DNA of 9,248 nucleotides from NCBI GenBank assembly GCA_003142355.1, contig PLMF01000212.1, positions 1 through 9,248 on the forward strand, written 5' to 3'. A program made the position numbers and the translations under genes. This DNA is from Bryobacterales bacterium (GTDB lineage Bacteria > Acidobacteriota > Terriglobia > Bryobacterales > Bryobacteraceae). Below, piece by piece: positions 5,804 to 9,248 of this stretch (position 1 is the stretch's first letter; the number at the start of each line of letters is the position of its first letter). The notes beneath the pieces were generated by a model. It worked only from the letters and a program-made list of their open reading frames with translations. It ran no database searches and was not told where the DNA came from.

Positions 5804-8800
5804 TTCATCCTGCCGTTCGCGATCTGTTTCTGGACCTGGGGAAGCACCCCGGCTTCCAGGATGCCCTACGCCGCCTGGCTGCGGGCGGCAACGCCTCACT
5901 CTCGGGGCTGACCACCACCGCCAAAGCCCTTTATTCCGTGCTTTTGTGGCAATCCTCGGGCGATCCTCTGATAATCGTAGTAGATGGCAACAAACAGGCT
6001 GAGGCCCTTTCTGAAGCCATCCATACTTTCTTCCCGCTGCTGGCGGCGGACGACCGCAACGGCCCGCAACTACTGCCCGCTCTGGACGTTTTGCCTCTTC
6101 AGAACCTTTCGCCGCATGCCGACATCTGCGAGCAGCGGGCCACGGGATTGTGGCGGCTGGCCACCCAAAAGGTGCCCATCACCGTCATGCCGGTGGCCGC
6201 GGCCTTGATGCGGATCGAGCCTGCGGATTATTACCGGCAACTGGCGCTCAAGCTGCGGGTGGGCGACGAGCTGCCGCTCGAGGAAGTGGTCGCGCACCTG
6301 GAGAGCATCGGCTACGAGCGGCGCGAACCGGTTGAAATGGTCGGGGAATACTCCGTCCGCGGCGGGATTCTGGACGTGTTTTCACCCGAGGCGCCGAAAC
6401 CCATCCGCCTCGACCTGTTCGGCGACCAGGTGGAATCCATACGCCGCTTCGACGTCGAGTCGCAACGCTCCGTCCTCAAGATCGAAGACTGCACCCTGCT
6501 CCCCCTGACCGAATGGCAGAAGTCTCATGCCCTGCTGGTGGAACTGGGTGGACTGATGCGCGAGGCCGGCATCCCGGGCCGCGACCTGCCGCCGCCGGGC
6601 GAGCCGTTTCCCGGTTGGGAATTGGTGGCCCCCATGCTCCGGCCGCGCAACGCCTCGGTCTTCTCGCTGCTTGAGCGCCCCATCGTGCTTTGGGATGAAC
6701 CCGAGCAGGTGCGCGGAGCCACCGAACGGTTCTGGAAGCGCCTCGAACAGATTGAACGCTCGCCTGCCTACGACCCCGATAGGATTTACTTCCGCTGGGA
6801 GGACCTGGAACGGCAAGCCAGCGGCGGTCCGCAGGTGGCCCTCAGGGAACTCGACATCGGACGGTCCCCGGAGGCGGATTCGCATATCGCCACGCGGCCT
6901 TCCCTGGCCTTTCATGGCAACATGCAGGTGGCCATCGCCGAGGCCCGCACGTTGGTCGAGTCGGGCAATCGCGTGGCTTTCTTCGCCTCTTCCACAGGTG
7001 AAGTGGAACGAGTGGCGGACATCCTAAACGAATACAGCATCCCTTACCAGCTCGGCCTGGAGCAATTCGACTCCACGCCCGCCTATCTGGCCGAGCGCGC
7101 GTACCTGGCCGGTTCCATGGCCAGCATTTACGTGGTCAAGGGGCTGATCCGGCATGGCACTGCTTTCCCAGATGCGCACCTTGTAGTATTTGGCGCTGAG
7201 GACCTCTTCGAGACTTCCGAACTGGTGGCGCGCGCCTCGGTTTCCAAGTCCGCGCTGGCCACTTTTTCCGCCGACTTGATCGATCTGAAGCCGGGCGATT
7301 ACGTGGTCCACGCCGAGCATGGAGTGGCTCAGTACCTGGGGTTGCGCGAGATCGCCCACGGCGAGGCCCAGGGCGATTACATGCTCCTCGAATACGCCGC
7401 CGGCGCCAAGCTCTACGTGCCCCTGACCCGCATGGACCTGGTCCAGCGGTGGCGTGGCGGGGGCGACGCCAAGCCGGCGCTCGACCGCATGGGAGGAGTC
7501 ACCTGGTCGCGCACCAAGACGCGCATCAAAGCCAAAATGCGCGACATGGCGGACGAGTTGCTCAAGCTCTACGCCGCCCGCAAAATGGCCGAGGGCTTTC
7601 GCTTCTCCCCGGATAGCAACTGGCAGCGCGAATTCGAAGATGCCTTCGAATACACCGAGACGCGCGACCAGATCACCGCCACCCGGGAGATCAAGCACGA
7701 CATGGAAAGCCTTCAACCCATGGACCGCCTGCTGTGCGGGGATGTGGGCTTCGGCAAGACCGAAGTGGTGATGCGCGCCACCTTCAAGGCGCTGGGCGAC
7801 GGCAAGCAGGTGGCTGTCCTGGCTCCTACTACAGTCCTCGCATTTCAGCACTTTGAGACCTTCAAGCGGCGTTTCCAGCCATTCCCCGTGCGCACCGAGA
7901 TGTTCAGCCGGTTTCGCACACCCAAAGAACTCAAAGCGTCTCTGGCGGACCTGGCGGAAGGCAAGGTGGACATCGCCATCGGCACCCACCGGCTATTGTC
8001 GCAGGACGTGGAATTCCGGGATCTCGGGCTGGTGATCGTCGATGAAGAGCAGCGCTTCGGCGTCAAGCATAAGGAGCGGCTCAAGCACTTGAAGAAGACC
8101 GTGGACGTGGTGAGCATGAGCGCTACCCCGATCCCCAGAACACTACATATGTCGCTATTGGGGCTGCGAGACATGTCGGTGATCGAGACGCCGCCCAAAG
8201 ACCGTCTCGCAATCCACACCGTGGTAGCCCCCTTTCAGCCTGAACTGATCCGCTCGGCCATCGAACTCGAATTAGCCCGCGGCGGGCAGGTCTATTTCCT
8301 GCACAATAAGGTGGACTCCATCTGGAAGCGCGCCGCCATGATTCAGGAACTCGCTCCAGCCTCCCGGATTGGCGTGGGTCACGGCCAGATGGGCGAGGCT
8401 GAACTGGAGAAGACCATGCTGCGATTCATGCGGCATGAGTTCGATATCCTGGTTTGTACTACAATTATCGAAAATGGACTGGATATCCCCCTCGCCAACA
8501 CCATCATCATCGAAAATGCGGAACGGCAGGGCCTGTCGGAATTGTATCAGCTTCGGGGACGGGTGGGCCGCTCGAACCGCCGCGCTTACGCCTACCTGCT
8601 GGTGCCGCCCGATACCGAACTGAGCGAAGTCGCGCGCAAGCGCCTGGCGGCGCTGAAGGAGTTTAGCGACCTGGGGGCCGGCTTCAAGATCGCGGCCCTC
8701 GATCTGGAGCTTCGCGGCGCCGGGAATCTGCTGGGGGGCGAGCAGCATGGCCACATCAACTCGGTCGGCTTCGATACCTACGTGCGGCTGCTGGATGAGA

Positions 8801-9248
8801 CCGTTCGCGAACTGAAGGGCGAAGAAGTGGCGCCGGAGATCCACTCCGCGCTCAACCTGGGGCTCGACATCCGCATTCCGCCAGACTACATCGCCGACGA
8901 AAATCAGCGTTTGCGGGCGTACCGGCAGATCGCCAATGCGGCCGACGCAACGGCGCGCGACCGTGCCGAAAAGGAACTGGCGGACCGCTACGGCCCAGTG
9001 CCCGAAGCGGTCCGCAACCTGCTGGCCTACTCGGCGCTCAAGACCGTGGCGGAGCAGGCCGGCATCGAGGTGGTCGACCGGCGCCACAACATATTGAATA
9101 TAAAGTTTCACAAGGAAACCCGCGTGGATCCGGCGCGCCTCATGAATATCGTCGCCAAAACCAGGGGAGCGCAGTTCACTCCGGCAGGCGTATTGCTACT
9201 ACCGTTGGATGCCCAAGGCGCGGCGGGCGAGACTCTGCGTTTTCTGTC
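5800..9248 (+). CDS. mfd: Transcription-repair coupling factor Mfd (runs off window end)
   Basis: Mfd is an ATP-driven translocase that removes RNA polymerase stalled at DNA damage and recruits UvrA. 1149 codons are visible without stop or frameshift; the family is about 1150-1200 residues, so little is missing. The UvrB-like N-terminal module includes RGGILDVF (187-194) and LFGDQVESI. The RNA-polymerase-interacting domain starts near 495 (DLKPGDYVVHAEHGVAQYLG). The helicase core has Walker A GDVGFGKTE (647-655, K653), Walker B DEEQ (748-751) with RFG, SATPIPRT, and QLRGRVGR (917-924). The RecG-like translocation motif is ELRGAGNLLGGEQHGHI (970-986). The C-terminal D7 domain begins near 1018 (LNLGLDIRIPPDY). 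TTG 5800 is the only start codon between an in-frame TAA (5770) and the conserved N-terminus; it overlaps the rfaE2 TGA by four bases (TTGA), and no Shine-Dalgarno is seen, so translation probably depends on coupling. Confidence 0.96.
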   Translation, partial: MIHPAVRDLFLDLGKHPGFQDALRRLAAGGNASLSGLTTTAKALYSVLLWQSSGDPLIIVVDGNKQAEALSEAIHTFFPLLAADDRNGPQLLPALDVLPLQNLSPHADICEQRATGLWRLATQKVPITVMPVAAALMRIEPADYYRQLALKLRVGDELPLEEVVAHLESIGYERREPVEMVGEYSVRGGILDVFSPEAPKPIRLDLFGDQVESIRRFDVESQRSVLKIEDCTLLPLTEWQKSHALLVELGGLMREAGIPGRDLPPPGEPFPGWELVAPMLRPRNASVFSLLERPIVLWDEPEQVRGATERFWKRLEQIERSPAYDPDRIYFRWEDLERQASGGPQVALRELDIGRSPEADSHIATRPSLAFHGNMQVAIAEARTLVESGNRVAFFASSTGEVERVADILNEYSIPYQLGLEQFDSTPAYLAERAYLAGSMASIYVVKGLIRHGTAFPDAHLVVFGAEDLFETSELVARASVSKSALATFSADLIDLKPGDYVVHAEHGVAQYLGLREIAHGEAQGDYMLLEYAAGAKLYVPLTRMDLVQRWRGGGDAKPALDRMGGVTWSRTKTRIKAKMRDMADELLKLYAARKMAEGFRFSPDSNWQREFEDAFEYTETRDQITATREIKHDMESLQPMDRLLCGDVGFGKTEVVMRATFKALGDGKQVAVLAPTTVLAFQHFETFKRRFQPFPVRTEMFSRFRTPKELKASLADLAEGKVDIAIGTHRLLSQDVEFRDLGLVIVDEEQRFGVKHKERLKHLKKTVDVVSMSATPIPRTLHMSLLGLRDMSVIETPPKDRLAIHTVVAPFQPELIRSAIELELARGGQVYFLHNKVDSIWKRAAMIQELAPASRIGVGHGQMGEAELEKTMLRFMRHEFDILVCTTIIENGLDIPLANTIIIENAERQGLSELYQLRGRVGRSNRRAYAYLLVPPDTELSEVARKRLAALKEFSDLGAGFKIAALDLELRGAGNLLGGEQHGHINSVGFDTYVRLLDETVRELKGEEVAPEIHSALNLGLDIRIPPDYIADENQRLRAYRQIANAADATARDRAEKELADRYGPVPEAVRNLLAYSALKTVAEQAGIEVVDRRHNILNIKFHKETRVDPARLMNIVAKTRGAQFTPAGVLLLPLDAQGAAGETLRFL

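Noticed and set aside
7024..7989. A 321-codon minus-strand frame inside mfd
   Set aside because: It is antisense to the RNA-polymerase-interacting and helicase regions of Mfd, whose motifs are intact; it has no features of its own.
8272..9111. A 279-codon minus-strand frame inside mfd
   Set aside because: It is antisense to conserved Mfd helicase, translocation and C-terminal motifs; another composition shadow.

Overview
This is a GC-rich chromosomal window with five genes (one entered at the right edge but not closed) and one toxin-gene remnant. No tRNA, rRNA, CRISPR array, insertion sequence or prophage gene was seen. A secreted GWxTD protein next to a regulatory-domain/beta-barrel protein, high GC, and GTG/TTG starts fit an Acidobacteriota genome, perhaps the Bryobacter/Solibacter side. 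That placement is inference from gene content, not a phylogenetic result.

Layout. (1) 7-864, minus: a metallo-beta-lactamase-fold hydrolase with a complete set of metal ligands. (2) 865-1311: a 447-base gene-free divergent region; its right end holds a good sigma70-type promoter (TTGACC-18-TAAAAT) for the next genes. (3) 1312-4857, plus: a two-gene envelope cluster, a secreted GWxTD protein followed 39 bases later by a 600-residue protein with a signal peptide, a carboxypeptidase-regulatory-like domain and a probable outer-membrane beta-barrel ending in Phe. A perfect hairpin lies between them, and two tandem hairpins, the second a textbook intrinsic terminator, close the cluster. (4) 4939-5285, minus: a HigA-type antitoxin with a strong Shine-Dalgarno. 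Where its toxin partner HigB should be, only a C-terminal tail (ending VEIVDYH-stop) survives, cut off by an in-frame stop; the antitoxin is an orphan beside a toxin scar. (5) 5333 to the window end, plus: a stand-alone RfaE2-type heptose-1-phosphate nucleotidyltransferase whose stop overlaps the TTG start of mfd, the transcription-repair coupling factor, visible for 1149 codons.

How they work together. The GWxTD and barrel proteins look like a co-expressed cell-envelope pair of unknown function. RfaE2 (ADP-heptose supply) and Mfd (transcription-coupled repair) are unrelated in pathway but appear translationally coupled. The most noteworthy points are the higB scar, whose edge lies next to the probable rfaE2 promoter and its possibly leaderless start, and the GWxTD/barrel pair.
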